From Cupriavidus pinatubonensis (lineage in GTDB: Bacteria; Pseudomonadota; Gammaproteobacteria; Burkholderiales; Burkholderiaceae), in contig NZ_CP080766.1 in NCBI RefSeq assembly GCF_019602855.1, positions 1,488,001-1,552,000 on the forward strand: a DNA stretch of 64,000 nucleotides, given 5' to 3'. The position numbers and the translations under genes were made by a program. Positions within the stretch are counted from its first letter, which is position 1. Each line of letters begins with the position of its first letter. This document shows, piece after piece, positions 45,012-54,538 of this stretch. A model generated the notes under the pieces. It saw only the letters and a list, made by a program, of their open reading frames with translations, made no database searches and was not told the origin of the DNA.

Positions 45012-46272
45012 TCCGCATCCTGGAATAGTATGCGAGCGCGCTGGCGTCAAAAATCATACGACCCACCCAGGCCCATGCCGCACCGTGAATACCGTATGTA
45101 TTTAGGAGAAAATATAGCGAAACAACAAAAATCGGTAATTCGATCATGTGCAATGTGGCGGTCAGACTCGCTCGCCCGTCTGCCTGAATCAACGCGTAAA
45201 ACATGGAGCCGATCGCATTAGCAAAGACTCCGAGACACAGCACTTGACCGATTACAATCGACTCGGATTTCAGATGATCCTTTATCCACCACAAGAGTAC
45301 ATCCGGCAGAAGCAAGGCCATCAATATGCTCACGACCGCCATCAATCCAACCATGATGAACAGCCAGCGACGAAAATAGGGGCGCCACTCGCCAGGACGC
45401 TCGCGCATCAACTGGCTCAAGGTTGGAAACATTACGGACGACACCGAGCTTACCAATATCAGGCTTTGCGTCACCATCTCGTACGGCAACACATAAACAG
45501 TCACGGCAGCAGCGGAGATGACCGAGGCAATAACAAAGCGATCCGCCTGGACCAGGATCGGGCTGACGATGCTACTGACCGTCACCCATCCGCCGAAGGC
45601 GAACAGTGATCGCGCGATTCTTGAAGAATAGGCGCCCTTATATCCAACCCCACCATTCCGCATGCATCGGGCAGCCAGGTAATCAAATGCGAACAAAGCA
45701 AGAACCCTGCTGACAACTAACGTTGCAATCAGCCACGGAAGTTGATTGGTGTAGAGTGTTACCAGATACGGCCCACCAAAATTGATTACGCCGAGTCCCG
45801 CTCGCAATAGACTGATGCCTTTGAAGTTCAGGAAGGCTTCATTCATTCCGCGGTACGTGGCACTCATCGCCTGCGCCGGCAACGCAATGGCCAGCAAGAT
45901 CATGGCCGAGCGGATCTCAAGAGGGGGAGTACCATGCGCGTCGATCCAGGCGTATCCACCCAGCAACGCGGTCGCCGCGACCAAAATGCCACCGACCAGT
46001 CCGGCCACAAGAGTGATCCGCCGTGCTGTCGCCAACACGTCCGGAATATCTGCCAGGTTGTCTGCGCCCCGTAGACTGGAGACCAATTGCGTCAGCGCTC
46101 GACCGATGCCGAGATCCAGCGCCCCCGCATAGCCGATCAATCCCCATGCCAGCGCCAGTAACCCAAACCGTTCGTTCCCGAGTTTCTGTATGAGTTGCGG
46201 GACCGTGACAGCTGCGACGAGTAATGGGAGCGTTAATCCAGCCAGATTCCACGAAATATGGGATAGCCGCAT
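45004..46272 (-). CDS. wzx: Polysaccharide repeat-unit flippase (Wzx-like)
   Basis: 422 residues with about twelve membrane helices. The N-terminus ISWNLAGLTLPLLVAAVTVP and QLIQKLGNERFGLLALAWGL are typical of MATE/MVF-type O-unit translocases, as is LDLGIGRALTQLVS. It moves undecaprenyl-linked units to the periplasmic face. It heads a minus-strand operon with overlapping junctions to the polymerase (8 bases) and glycosyltransferase genes. The block supplies functions absent from the EPS region at 2-32 kb. Confidence 0.85.
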   Translation of the reverse strand: MRLSHISWNLAGLTLPLLVAAVTVPQLIQKLGNERFGLLALAWGLIGYAGALDLGIGRALTQLVSSLRGADNLADIPDVLATARRITLVAGLVGGILVAATALLGGYAWIDAHGTPPLEIRSAMILLAIALPAQAMSATYRGMNEAFLNFKGISLLRAGLGVINFGGPYLVTLYTNQLPWLIATLVVSRVLALFAFDYLAARCMRNGGVGYKGAYSSRIARSLFAFGGWVTVSSIVSPILVQADRFVIASVISAAAVTVYVLPYEMVTQSLILVSSVSSVMFPTLSQLMRERPGEWRPYFRRWLFIMVGLMAVVSILMALLLPDVLLWWIKDHLKSESIVIGQVLCLGVFANAIGSMFYALIQADGRASLTATLHMIELPIFVVSLYFLLNTYGIHGAAWAWVGRMIFDASALAYYSRMRNV

Positions 46273-46935
46273 GATCTAATCATTTGGTTTCGCAAGCGGA
46301 TCATGGCCGCAGACGGTGCTTCCCAATTCTCAAAGCTCCCTCACTAGACCAGCTACCTTGCTATTGCGCAAACTTCGCACCTTTCACCGCGCGTCCAGGA
46401 CTGGAAGAGCGTCTTTGCTGTTTGCCGTGCCACGCACACGCCACGCAATTCATCGATCGGCCGGAATGATTTGCGGGTGATAGCCCAGTTGGCGTCTTCC
46501 TTTGCTTCAAGCAATTATGGGCGGTGCTGGCGGCGCGAGAGAGTAGCTATGTGCGGCACCCCATATATGCATTTCGACAGCGCCGCGTTGACGTCGCTGT
46601 CGACGTACGGTCAGCGATGTATGTTCGCGTGAAGGTCCAGCCAGGAGTTAATGCCCGCGCGGTCCGCACGTGGCGCTTCGCCCATATGTCAGGGCCGCCC
46701 CACATTGGGGGTTTTCAATAGCGGAGTTCGCCGCAGTCACCGCCCAAGCGACCCCTTTCATCACGAGTCCAGGTTGCGGATTGCGCTTTCGATTTCAGCG
46801 CTGAAATACTGTGAACGAGCAATCGCAGCACTGATGTGTTTGCACGATGAGGGCGCCGACCTGCGGCATGGCGAGGAAGCCCTCGCGTTCGCCAGCGGGC
46901 GTGAAATGGCCCTGATCCCGGGTGCCCCCTGAAAC
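46273..46935. other. Gene-poor region with a parS-like palindrome
   Basis: Short frames only, none with a natural composition. It should contain the flippase promoter near 46280-46350. A TTTCAGCGCTGAAA palindrome lies at 46793-46806. With the receptor relic next to it this looks like decayed DNA. Confidence 0.4.
46792..46807. promoter_or_regulatory. parS-like palindrome, outlying copy
   Basis: ATTTCAGCGCTGAAAT shares the 14-bp core TTTCAGCGCTGAAA with the two palindromes in parB and upstream of parA, with the outermost base pair changed. It lies 7 kb from parAB. Confidence 0.5.
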
Positions 46936-47205
46936 CTGTCCGGTCTGAAACACCGCCACCGCCGCGGACAAATCCCGCACACGCTCCTGCAGCGATTCCG
47001 CGGCCGCCGCTTTGTTCTTCGCTCGCCCGTCAGGTCCCAGTCGCGCTGCAAGTTGCCTCGTATTCGGCCTTGCCGACATTGAGCTGCAGTTCGATCAGCG
47101 CGCTGAGGTCCTTTCGCGGGGGGATAGAGCGCTTTCATCGGACCACGCACGATCGCATCGAGACGCTGCGCGTCCCGGGCGCGCAATGCCGCCAGCGCCG
47201 GCGTG
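46936..47205 (-). pseudogene. Decayed methyl-accepting chemotaxis protein gene
   Basis: Read on the minus strand, three short pieces in different frames resemble parts of one receptor. RARDAQRLDAIVRGPMKALY and DLSALIELQLNVGKAEYEA resemble a four-helix-bundle sensor domain. AAAESLQERVRDLSAAVAVF resembles the C-terminal end of the signalling helix. Frameshifts and loss of the middle (second membrane helix, HAMP and most of the signalling domain) make it a relic. The identification is by pattern only. Confidence 0.4.
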
Positions 47206-47512
47206 ATCCTTCGTCTCGGAACTACTTGATGCTTAAGTCGTTCACCGAGATTTTCCTACGCTGTCCGTGACCCGTTCCCTGCCGGCGAAGGCAAGTGCTT
47301 GTCAGGCTGGTTCATCGCCAGCCTTTCCTTGATGGATGCCTGTATCAGGCTTCCGGTTATCGTCAGGCGCAGGCCAGATTTAAGGCTCGCTTTTGGTGCA
47401 GTCGGGGAGTCGCCTCGCGCGTACCACGCCCGAGGCCTGACGCGAAGGAACCGTGCGCTTCAACGCGATGCCGCGAGTGTCTTGCGGCATGCATGCAAGG
47501 GGGAGAGTAGAA
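47206..47512. other. Intergenic region
   Basis: About 300 bases between the receptor relic and the end of the sensor kinase gene. A short in-frame end (KISVNDLSIK) of unknown origin is readable on the minus strand. No gene or terminator can be supported. Confidence 0.3.
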
Positions 47513-50500
47513 CTACTCAGCGGCGCAGGACTGCGTCGGCGTCGGCGCGTCGACGAACTTCAGCGCGGTCGACAGCGACGACAGCAGCGATTCAAACTGG
47601 TCCATGAACGCGGATAGCAGCGCTTCGTCGGGCCGGTCGTCGAGGAGCTGGCGCTCCAGCGTGCGAAGCATCGGGGCGAGTTCCACCGCGCCGAGCGTGG
47701 CCAGGATCGCGTGCATATTGTGCGCAAGCAGGCTCGCATCGCGGTAGCGCGCTTCGGATACGGCCTGATGCAACTGCCGGTGGAAGTCCATTCGCTCGGC
47801 AAGAATGCGCTGCACGAGCCCGACGTAGATCTCGCGGCGTCCCTGCAGCCGTTCGAGTGCCGGCCCGACATCGAGCGCCGGGATCGCGCGCAGCGATACG
47901 ATGCACGGAACTTTCGCGACGGCTTGCGCTGGCGTGCTCATGATCGCCGCGGCGCTTTGCAATGACTGTGCATCGCCGCCCACAAGCCGCGCCATGACCT
48001 GGTAGAGCTTCCGGGGCTCGATCGGCTTCGACACGTAGTCATCCATGCCGGCCGCCAGGCAGCGCTGCCGGTCATCTTCCAGCGCACTGGCCGTCAATGC
48101 CACGACCGGCATCGAGGCGTGCCGCGGATCGCGGCGGATGCGCTGCGTGGTTTCGAGCCCGTCCAGCATGGGCATCTGGACGTCCATCAGTACCAGATCA
48201 AAGCGCCCTTGTGCGAGCAGGCCCAGCGCATGCTGGCCGTTGTTCGCTTGCGTGACCTGCATGCCGGCCTGCGTCAGCAGCGCCTGCGCGACTTCCTGGT
48301 TGATCAGGTTGTCCTCCACCAGCAGCACCGTGCGTCCGCGCAGGGCGTGCGGTGTCGCGGTGCGTGCAGCGCCAGGCAGATCGTCGTGCACGTGTTCTGC
48401 CGAAGACTGGACGGCGTCCTGTTTTGGCGTGACGGCCGGCAGGCGTGCAGCGCGGCCTTGCCATGCGGGCGGTTTCGAAACGCCAAGACCGATCTCGAGC
48501 GTAAATAAGCTGCCCACACCTGCTTGGCTCTGCACGGTGATGCGACCACCCATCAACTCGGCAAGTCGTTTGCTGATCGCCAGGCCAAGGCCCGTTCCCT
48601 CGAAGCGCCGCGCGGCCGAACTGTCGGCCTGGTGGAACGGGCTGAACAATACGAGCAAGGCATCTTCGGCAATGCCGATTCCCGTGTCGCTGACCTCGAA
48701 GCGCACGGCCACGGTGTCGTCATCGGCATTGCATGCGCGCACCCGCAAGCGGATCTCGCCGGCATCGGTGAACTTGAGCGCATTGCCAAGCAGGTTGATC
48801 AGGATCTGCCCGATGCGCTGGGAGTCCCCGATGACATGGAGCGGCAGCGCGGGATCGACCTCCATCTGCAAGACCAGGCCTTTCTTGCGGACCTGCTCGC
48901 GGAACAGGGACAAGACATGGTCCAGCAGGCGCGCAAGCGGGAAGCTCGCGGCATCGACTGCCAGCATGCCTGCCTCCATCTTCGAGAAATCGAGGATGTC
49001 ATTGACGATACGCTGCAGGTGCTGGCAAGACTCCTCGATGCGCGCGAGGTATTGCCCCTGCCTGCCGCTGTCCGGCTCGCCGATCGCGAGATGGGTCATG
49101 CCGCTGATGCCATTCAGCGGGGTCCGGATCTCGTGGCTCATGTTCGCCAGGAACTGCGACTTGGCCCGCGCCGCCGCTTCCGCCGACTCGCGCGCCTCCA
49201 TCAGTTCGCGCGTGCGCTCGGCCACTTTCCATTCGAGCGTGCTCGCCAGGTTTTCCAGCGCCTGGCGCGTCCGTTCCTGTTCGGAGATGTCGGTCACCAC
49301 GGTGCCGACGCCCATGATGACTGCGTCATGGCGGCTGCGGACCGGAAACCTCGCGACGCGGTAGACCCGTTGCCCGTGCGCGCGCACATTCAGCGTATGC
49401 TCGTCCACGTGCGTTTGGCCTGTGCGCAGCACGTCGGCATGGCCGCGCTCGCAGATGCCTGCGACGCGCCGGTCGGGCAAGGCCGTCCACGCGTTCCTAC
49501 CCAGCAGGTCATGGAGGGGAAGGCCGGCGAATTCGCAGTAGATATCATTAGCCATATCGACCCTGCCGCCTGGGCTCATGTAGGCGAGGCCCGCCGGCAC
49601 GTTCTTGCGAAAGGCCTGCCAGCGCTCCGCGTTCTGGCGCATTTCCCGGCGGCTGCGCCAGTGCAAGGCGGTCAGCGCAAGGATCAGGCAAATGGCGAGC
49701 GCGGTCAGCGCGATGATTGCCTGGCGCGCCAGATGGAACGAGCGGTACGCTTCATCGGTGTCGAGTTCGACAATGACACCCATTGCGGTGTCGGGAAACC
49801 AATGGCCCACGCCGATGACGCGGCGGCCGCGATAGTCGAGGTAGTGATCGAATACGCGCGTCTCGCCGTCCCTGGCATCGATCAGCGCAGCAGCCAATTC
49901 GGTCAGTTGTCCGTTACCGTCGGCAGGCACCGATGGCCCGCCACCGCGCGGCCGGGTCGGGACTTGCGCCCACAGGCCGAAGGGCGCTGATACCCATGGC
50001 TTCGCCGATGGCTGCAATGCTCTGTCGCCAGGCAGCCCGGGCGACAGCAGGCGCCCTGCGGCGTCGATGACATAGGCCTTGCCGCTCTTGCCAGACCAGC
50101 CCACGCGCAGGATCTCGAACAGCCGATCCTGGGGGTCCGTACGCAGGCAAAGGAAGGCGATTGGCGCCTCCGGCGTGCCGATGCGGGCACAGACCTGCTG
50201 GAACAAGGTGCCCGGGGGCTGTTCGCCCTCGGCAGTCAGGATCGGCATGGGCGACCGGTTCGGCCGTGTCGCCGCGTAATCAGCGTGCTGTGCGCGAGCC
50301 AGCGCTTCGATCACCACCGCGGTCGATACCGGCCTGCCGACATAGGCGCGGCTGCTGGCAGCGACAATCACGCGCTGCGGCGAGATCAGGCTATAGCCCT
50401 CGAAGCCGCGGCTGCGGAAGACGGGCGTGATCCACGCCTCATACTCGGCGCGCAGGGCCTGGTCGCCCGGCGCGGCGGCAATGCGGCGAGCGAGGTCGAT

Positions 50501-50794
50501 CTGGTACGGGTTCTCGATGATCGTCCGCAGCCGTGTCTCACCGTCCTCCCTCAGCATCCCGATCATGCGCGTGACGGCATGCAGCGCGGCCTGCCGTTCG
50601 GCCTTCACGCGAGCACGCTCCTGCGAATGCAGCGTCTCAAGCACATGGGCGCTCAAAAGAAGAATGAGTGCAATCGCGGCGCAAGTCATGCCCATCGTCT
50701 TTCGGACATCAGCAGCAGGAATTTTCCCGGCACGCTGCCAGAGTCGCCCGAGGCCTTGCCTGACCTGGCCGGGCGTGAAAGAGAATGAGTTCAC
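47513..50794 (-). CDS. Hybrid sensor histidine kinase (Cache-PAS-HK-REC-Hpt)
   Basis: 1093 residues from a GTG at 50794; the start is uncertain, since no good ribosome-binding site is seen and the frame is open to 50884. Membrane helices at about 36-52 and 355-375 bracket a periplasmic sensor region of Cache type. A PAS domain (about 400-500) and coiled coil follow. The H-box is [17 protein letters not shown] (His about 552), with ATPase motifs [20 protein letters not shown]. The receiver is [20 protein letters not shown] with Asp in [13 protein letters not shown] (about 868). The Hpt-like end is [18 protein letters not shown]. No dedicated regulator gene adjoins it. Confidence 0.88.
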   Translation of the reverse strand: MNSFSFTPGQVRQGLGRLWQRAGKIPAADVRKTMGMTCAAIALILLLSAHVLETLHSQERARVKAERQAALHAVTRMIGMLREDGETRLRTIIENPYQIDLARRIAAAPGDQALRAEYEAWITPVFRSRGFEGYSLISPQRVIVAASSRAYVGRPVSTAVVIEALARAQHADYAATRPNRSPMPILTAEGEQPPGTLFQQVCARIGTPEAPIAFLCLRTDPQDRLFEILRVGWSGKSGKAYVIDAAGRLLSPGLPGDRALQPSAKPWVSAPFGLWAQVPTRPRGGGPSVPADGNGQLTELAAALIDARDGETRVFDHYLDYRGRRVIGVGHWFPDTAMGVIVELDTDEAYRSFHLARQAIIALTALAICLILALTALHWRSRREMRQNAERWQAFRKNVPAGLAYMSPGGRVDMANDIYCEFAGLPLHDLLGRNAWTALPDRRVAGICERGHADVLRTGQTHVDEHTLNVRAHGQRVYRVARFPVRSRHDAVIMGVGTVVTDISEQERTRQALENLASTLEWKVAERTRELMEARESAEAAARAKSQFLANMSHEIRTPLNGISGMTHLAIGEPDSGRQGQYLARIEESCQHLQRIVNDILDFSKMEAGMLAVDAASFPLARLLDHVLSLFREQVRKKGLVLQMEVDPALPLHVIGDSQRIGQILINLLGNALKFTDAGEIRLRVRACNADDDTVAVRFEVSDTGIGIAEDALLVLFSPFHQADSSAARRFEGTGLGLAISKRLAELMGGRITVQSQAGVGSLFTLEIGLGVSKPPAWQGRAARLPAVTPKQDAVQSSAEHVHDDLPGAARTATPHALRGRTVLLVEDNLINQEVAQALLTQAGMQVTQANNGQHALGLLAQGRFDLVLMDVQMPMLDGLETTQRIRRDPRHASMPVVALTASALEDDRQRCLAAGMDDYVSKPIEPRKLYQVMARLVGGDAQSLQSAAAIMSTPAQAVAKVPCIVSLRAIPALDVGPALERLQGRREIYVGLVQRILAERMDFHRQLHQAVSEARYRDASLLAHNMHAILATLGAVELAPMLRTLERQLLDDRPDEALLSAFMDQFESLLSSLSTALKFVDAPTPTQSCAAE

Positions 50795-50991
50795 GGTAGA
50801 TGGAACGTGGGTGCGGTGGTGCCGGCGGGGCCGAAACTGGGAGCGCGTGCGACTGGCGTAGATAGTCCATTTCGCGCCCGCCAACGTCGCGCGCCGCGGT
50901 GCATTATCCGAACCGCGACGCGTCGGGGGAATCCGGCATTGCCCGGCATAGGACTCCGCGATGAATTGGGCCAGAACCCGCAGGGTTCCTA

Positions 50992-51007
50992 CGAAGAAAT
51001 GGGTACG
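50992..51007 (-). repeat. Isolated chromid iteron (15/16)
   Basis: CGAAGAAATGGGTACG differs by one base from the reverse complement of the origin iteron CGTACCCATTTCTGCG. It is intergenic, 5 kb from the origin. Confidence 0.5.
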
Positions 51008-51132
51008 CTCTGGCGGACTTCAGCAACCGGGGTGGTGATTTGTGCGCCCGCCGCACCGTGCGGAGACTCACTGGCACTTGCGGAAGTGTGGTGATTCGCA
51101 CAAAAATAATTTACATTAACTTTGGTGCGGCA

Positions 51133-51158
51133 AAAGTGGCCTGCTCGGAATCCACTTT
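51133..51158. promoter_or_regulatory. Inverted repeat upstream of recombinase-like gene
   Basis: AAAGTGG and CCACTTT are separated by 12 bases, and the right arm lies 43 bases before the ATG at 51202. A candidate operator. Confidence 0.4.
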
Positions 51159-51201
51159 GGATAAAGTTGTTATAGTTCAGTCACTTACATGAGATCGGGC
51201 A

Positions 51202-52785
51202 ATGAGTGAAGACGGCGGCGCATCGGGTGCCACCAAGCTGACGCGGACGGAATTCGCAGTCGTGCGCGCGTACGCGCAGGGCATGAGGTCGGTCGATATC
51301 GCAAACCGGTACCTCACCGATCCGGACGACGATGACGTGCTGACCGAGCACCAGGCGATCACCCGGATCCTTAGTCTGCGCGACCGACTGGTCCAGTTTG
51401 CGTTGCAGCACGACCGGCCCGAGATCGCCGAGATGTTCGAGGCGCTGCGCGGGCGCTCCGACGTCGGCATGACCCGCCGCGTTGACGCGCTTTCCTCTCT
51501 AGAGGGTCTTGGCCAGGGGCGTCCGTCGTCGGGACATGAGGTAGGGCTATGGTTCGGCCCGAGCCTGGCCCGGCGCCTGACCTCAGCCGGCATCCACAAG
51601 ATTTCAGATCTGGCCGACCTGGCTAATGCTCGAGGCAGCAGCTGGTGGCGCGCCGTTCCTCGCATTGGCCCGAAGTCGGCGGAGGTCATTACACGGTGGT
51701 TGATCCAACAGCGAGCCGCACAAAAAGATAATAATAAGGCACTTATAGCGCCGTATATCGTCGCACCGTCGGACGTCTCGCGACGTCCTTCCCTGGTCCC
51801 CCTTGCACTGGGCCCGGGCATGACGCATCCCGTACCGCTTGAACTTATGTTGCCGCATAGCGACGCGGGGCCAAACGCTGAGCGATCGGATCTGGAACTC
51901 GTTCGGCAATGGCTGGACGCCAGGCCCCGATCGCCCCATACCCGAAACAGCTATCGCAAGGAGGCGGAGCGGCTGCTGCTTTGGCTGGCCCAGGAACGAC
52001 TGCAACTGAGAAATATGACGACGCAAGCGCTGCAACGCTATGCGGCTTTCCTGCGCGCACCGGAGCCGGCGTCGTTCTGGTGCGGCCCCGCAAGCCCGCG
52101 CGACCGGGTTCACTGGCGCCCATTCGAGGGGCCGCTCGGCGCAAGCTCGCAGGTTGCAGCGCTGCGCGTGGTGCATGCCATGCTCAAGGCACTGTCCCGC
52201 GCCGGACGGATAGGCGATGTCCGCGGGATGCTCGATGCGTCCGTTGCGCGGGCCGACGTGGTGGTGTCCGAGGCACCAGAAGCATCCGACGCAGCAAACG
52301 CTCCAGACGCGCTGAAGCGAAATGACATTGATGAATTCTTCGATTGGCTGAGGTCGCAACAAGACGCGAAGTGGCAGGCAGCGCTTGCAGCCGGCCTGCT
52401 GGTGCGCGATGGCTTCAGGCTAAGCCACCTTGCCAGCGTGACATGCGGCGCTTTGCGAATGGATGGAGACGGGGCCCGTCTGGATGAGGATGGTGCGCCA
52501 TCGGTCGCTGCCGTGGTTGCTGCCGACACCCTCGCAGCGCTTCGGAAGCATTGGGTACGGCGAGGATTTGAAGTCAACCCGCCTGCTAGCGCGGCGCTCC
52601 TTGGGCCGCTCGAATTTCCGCGCACCCGTCGTGGCCTCGCGAAGCGCCTGGCAGGCAGTGCTGCCGGCTATGGGGCCAGCGGTCTCGATCAGTTGTTGCG
52701 AACAGCGTGGAAGACTTTCGCGACAGCGAAGGCACGCGAATTGCCGGCATTCACGCCGAGACAGATCCGTACTGCGACAGCATGA
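51202..52785 (+). CDS. Truncated tyrosine-recombinase-like protein next to parAB
   Basis: 527 residues. The N-terminal ~190 residues hold a helical region with a helix-hairpin-helix-like VPRIGPKSAEVITRWL, similar to the DUF3701 part of chromid-borne 'phage integrases'. A SAM-like core-binding domain follows (WLDARPRSPHTRNSYRKEAE). The catalytic domain starts with a box-I-like LLVRDGFRLSHLASVTCGAL (Arg kept). It stops at FTPRQIRTATA, where box II (usually HxLRHT) would be, so the second Arg, His/Trp and nucleophile Tyr are missing. It ends 80 bases before the end of parB, facing it. It may bind DNA in segregation or dimer control, but should not recombine. Confidence 0.65.
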   Translation: MSEDGGASGATKLTRTEFAVVRAYAQGMRSVDIANRYLTDPDDDDVLTEHQAITRILSLRDRLVQFALQHDRPEIAEMFEALRGRSDVGMTRRVDALSSLEGLGQGRPSSGHEVGLWFGPSLARRLTSAGIHKISDLADLANARGSSWWRAVPRIGPKSAEVITRWLIQQRAAQKDNNKALIAPYIVAPSDVSRRPSLVPLALGPGMTHPVPLELMLPHSDAGPNAERSDLELVRQWLDARPRSPHTRNSYRKEAERLLLWLAQERLQLRNMTTQALQRYAAFLRAPEPASFWCGPASPRDRVHWRPFEGPLGASSQVAALRVVHAMLKALSRAGRIGDVRGMLDASVARADVVVSEAPEASDAANAPDALKRNDIDEFFDWLRSQQDAKWQAALAAGLLVRDGFRLSHLASVTCGALRMDGDGARLDEDGAPSVAAVVAADTLAALRKHWVRRGFEVNPPASAALLGPLEFPRTRRGLAKRLAGSAAGYGASGLDQLLRTAWKTFATAKARELPAFTPRQIRTATA

Positions 52786-52864
52786 AGCCCCTGCGGGCCG
52801 GCAGGGAGGAGAAGGTCATTCCCCTCCCCGCGTTACACGGTCTTCGCCTCAGCTGCGCACTACG

Positions 52865-53875
52865 TCAGAGCAGCGTCTTGTCGAGGCCAAAGCGCGCCTT
52901 GAGCGCCTCCACCAGCGCCTCGCGCGCGCTGCGGTCGCTAAGCTGAACATCCAGCATCACCCGCCCGGAATCCCATTCCTTGATCGTGCCGAGCAACTGA
53001 CCAGCATCTGTACGAATCTTGTACTGGCGGCTGATCTCCTTGACCTTGCGCGACTTGCCTTCCTGCGCCTGCTTGCGGATTGACTCGACTTCACGGCTGG
53101 ACAACCCATCCGTCATGATGCGCGTCGCAAGTTCACGCGTGCGATCCTCACCCGCCAGCTTGAAGTACAGCGTCAGTTCATAACCCGCAGCGATGCCGAT
53201 CGCGTTCGGCCGTTCCCGCATGACAGCCAGAACCGACTCGGGAAGGCGCAACAATGCGAGAGTCTTGTTTACCGTGCCGGCGGAGATACCGGTCAACTCG
53301 CAGATGTCCTCCTCCTTCTGCACCTTGCCTTCATCGAGCAACTGGCGCCAGGCGATCGCGTTGTCGAGCGCGGACTGATCCGACCGCTGCTCGTTGAGCA
53401 TGAACGACAGCCGGTAGAAGTCGAGGTCGCTAAGATCATTTTCGACAAAGCATTCCATCTCGAGCTTGCCGGCAGATGCCAGGGCGCGCTTTCGATAGTG
53501 GCCGTCGATCAGGATGTAGTGGCCCGGCCGGGATGGATCCGGCGCGGCAAGGCCTGGCGTCTTCTGTCCGTGGGTGGCAATCGATGCGGCCCGCTCCTGC
53601 ACGACGGCAGGATCGTAGATGCGGCGGGCATTTAGCGGATTGTCATGCAGGTGGGTCAGGAGAATCCGGACCAGCGCACGGGAGTTCTCGGTTTCCGCGC
53701 TTTCAGCGCTGAAAGCCGTCGGTGGCTCCGGCTGGCGCGCCTGCAGCAGGCCGTTCGGATGCTGGGAGATCGCCGCCTCGGCGCGCGCGAATCGATCGAG
53801 GGAATCGCTGCGATTCTTCTCGGCCGCCATGCCGGCCAGCATGCCCGCCTTCAGGCTCTTCAGTTTTGTAGCCAT
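52865..53875 (-). CDS. parB: Chromosome-partitioning protein ParB
   Basis: 336 residues. An N-terminal extension is followed by the ParB/Srx nuclease-like domain (ILLTHLHDNPLNARRIYDPA, HYILIDGHYRKRALASAGKL) and the central HTH (EEDICELTGISAGTVNKTLA with LLRLPESVLAVM). It binds centromere (parS) sites and works with ParA. It starts three bases after the parA stop codon. One candidate parS palindrome lies within its own 5' coding region (53700-53715). Confidence 0.92.
   Translation of the reverse strand: MATKLKSLKAGMLAGMAAEKNRSDSLDRFARAEAAISQHPNGLLQARQPEPPTAFSAESAETENSRALVRILLTHLHDNPLNARRIYDPAVVQERAASIATHGQKTPGLAAPDPSRPGHYILIDGHYRKRALASAGKLEMECFVENDLSDLDFYRLSFMLNEQRSDQSALDNAIAWRQLLDEGKVQKEEDICELTGISAGTVNKTLALLRLPESVLAVMRERPNAIGIAAGYELTLYFKLAGEDRTRELATRIMTDGLSSREVESIRKQAQEGKSRKVKEISRQYKIRTDAGQLLGTIKEWDSGRVMLDVQLSDRSAREALVEALKARFGLDKTLL
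53700..53715. promoter_or_regulatory. Candidate parS centromere site
   Basis: CTTTCAGCGCTGAAAG is a perfect 16-bp palindrome inside parB, identical to the one at 54549-54564. Confidence 0.7.
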
Positions 53876-53878
53876 GCC

Positions 53879-54538
53879 TTAATGCTCAATCAAAGACAAC
53901 ACTTCATCAACCATCATGTCGACCTCCTGAACCGCTTCGCGAGCGCCGGCGACGCCGTGGACGGTACATCCGATTGCCTGGCATTCGCGGAATGCCGAGC
54001 GCGACCCGATCATCGAGTTCAATAGCGGTACCTCGCCGTCGTCGCCAAGGATTTCGATGGCCTGCCGCGCGATCGACACGCGTCGCTGAACCATATTCGC
54101 CATCACGCGGATCAGCAGCGTTTCGTTCTGGACTTGTGCATGCTGGGCCAGCGTCTTCGCCGCCACGGCTGCCCACAAATCGGGGGGCGACGGTACCACG
54201 GGAATGATCGCCAGATCCGAAATCAGCAGTGCGCTCGACGGCGCCGCGGAATGGACCGCAGGCGGGCAATCCACAACGATGTAGTCGTAGTCCTGCACGA
54301 ACTTGCGGACTTCCCGATGCATGGCACCGCCCGACGGCGCCAGGCCAATAACGGAGGCGGGAAAAGGGCGTTCATCACTAGCCTGTGCCGCCCATCGCGT
54401 CGCAGTGCCCTGTTCGTCCATGTCGACCAGCATCGAACGGGCGCCACGCAGACCGAGCGTCCCGGCCAGATGCATGCTCACCGTAGTCTTGCCGCACCCG
54501 CCCTTCTGGTTGAAGACCGTGATGATTTTTGCTGCCAC
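53879..54538 (-). CDS. parA: Chromosome-partitioning ATPase ParA
   Basis: 219 residues from a GTG at 54538 preceded by GAGAGG. The frame is open to 54613, but the start chosen gives MAAKIITVFNQKGGCGKTTV, with the deviant Walker A motif at its usual place. Walker A' and B are SMLVDMDEQGTATRW and YDYIVVDCPP. It lacks an N-terminal HTH, so it is the small (type Ib-like) ParA. It forms an operon with parB, separated by three bases. A parS palindrome lies 10 bases upstream of the start and may autoregulate the operon. Confidence 0.92.
   Translation of the reverse strand: MAAKIITVFNQKGGCGKTTVSMHLAGTLGLRGARSMLVDMDEQGTATRWAAQASDERPFPASVIGLAPSGGAMHREVRKFVQDYDYIVVDCPPAVHSAAPSSALLISDLAIIPVVPSPPDLWAAVAAKTLAQHAQVQNETLLIRVMANMVQRRVSIARQAIEILGDDGEVPLLNSMIGSRSAFRECQAIGCTVHGVAGAREAVQEVDMMVDEVLSLIEH

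Larger units (their letters stand above)
50795..51201. promoter_or_regulatory. Divergent region with iteron and inverted repeat
   Basis: 400 bases between the divergent kinase and recombinase-like genes. It contains an iteron (15/16 match, 50992-51007) and an inverted repeat (51133-51158) close to the recombinase-like gene. AT content rises from about 51100. Confidence 0.5.

Noticed and set aside
46524..46721. Possible transposase remnant
   Set aside because: No stretch could be matched by eye to an insertion-sequence family; called gene-poor instead.
48056..48072. CAGCGCTG octamers as extra parS sites (here and near 1348, 12836, 13413, 38507, 52151)
   Set aside because: They lack the TTT and AAA flanks shared by the three palindromes at 46792, 53700 and 54549, and are common in GC-rich coding DNA.
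52547..52562. Iteron-like sequence ending GGGTACG
   Set aside because: 12 of 16 matches, inside a coding region.
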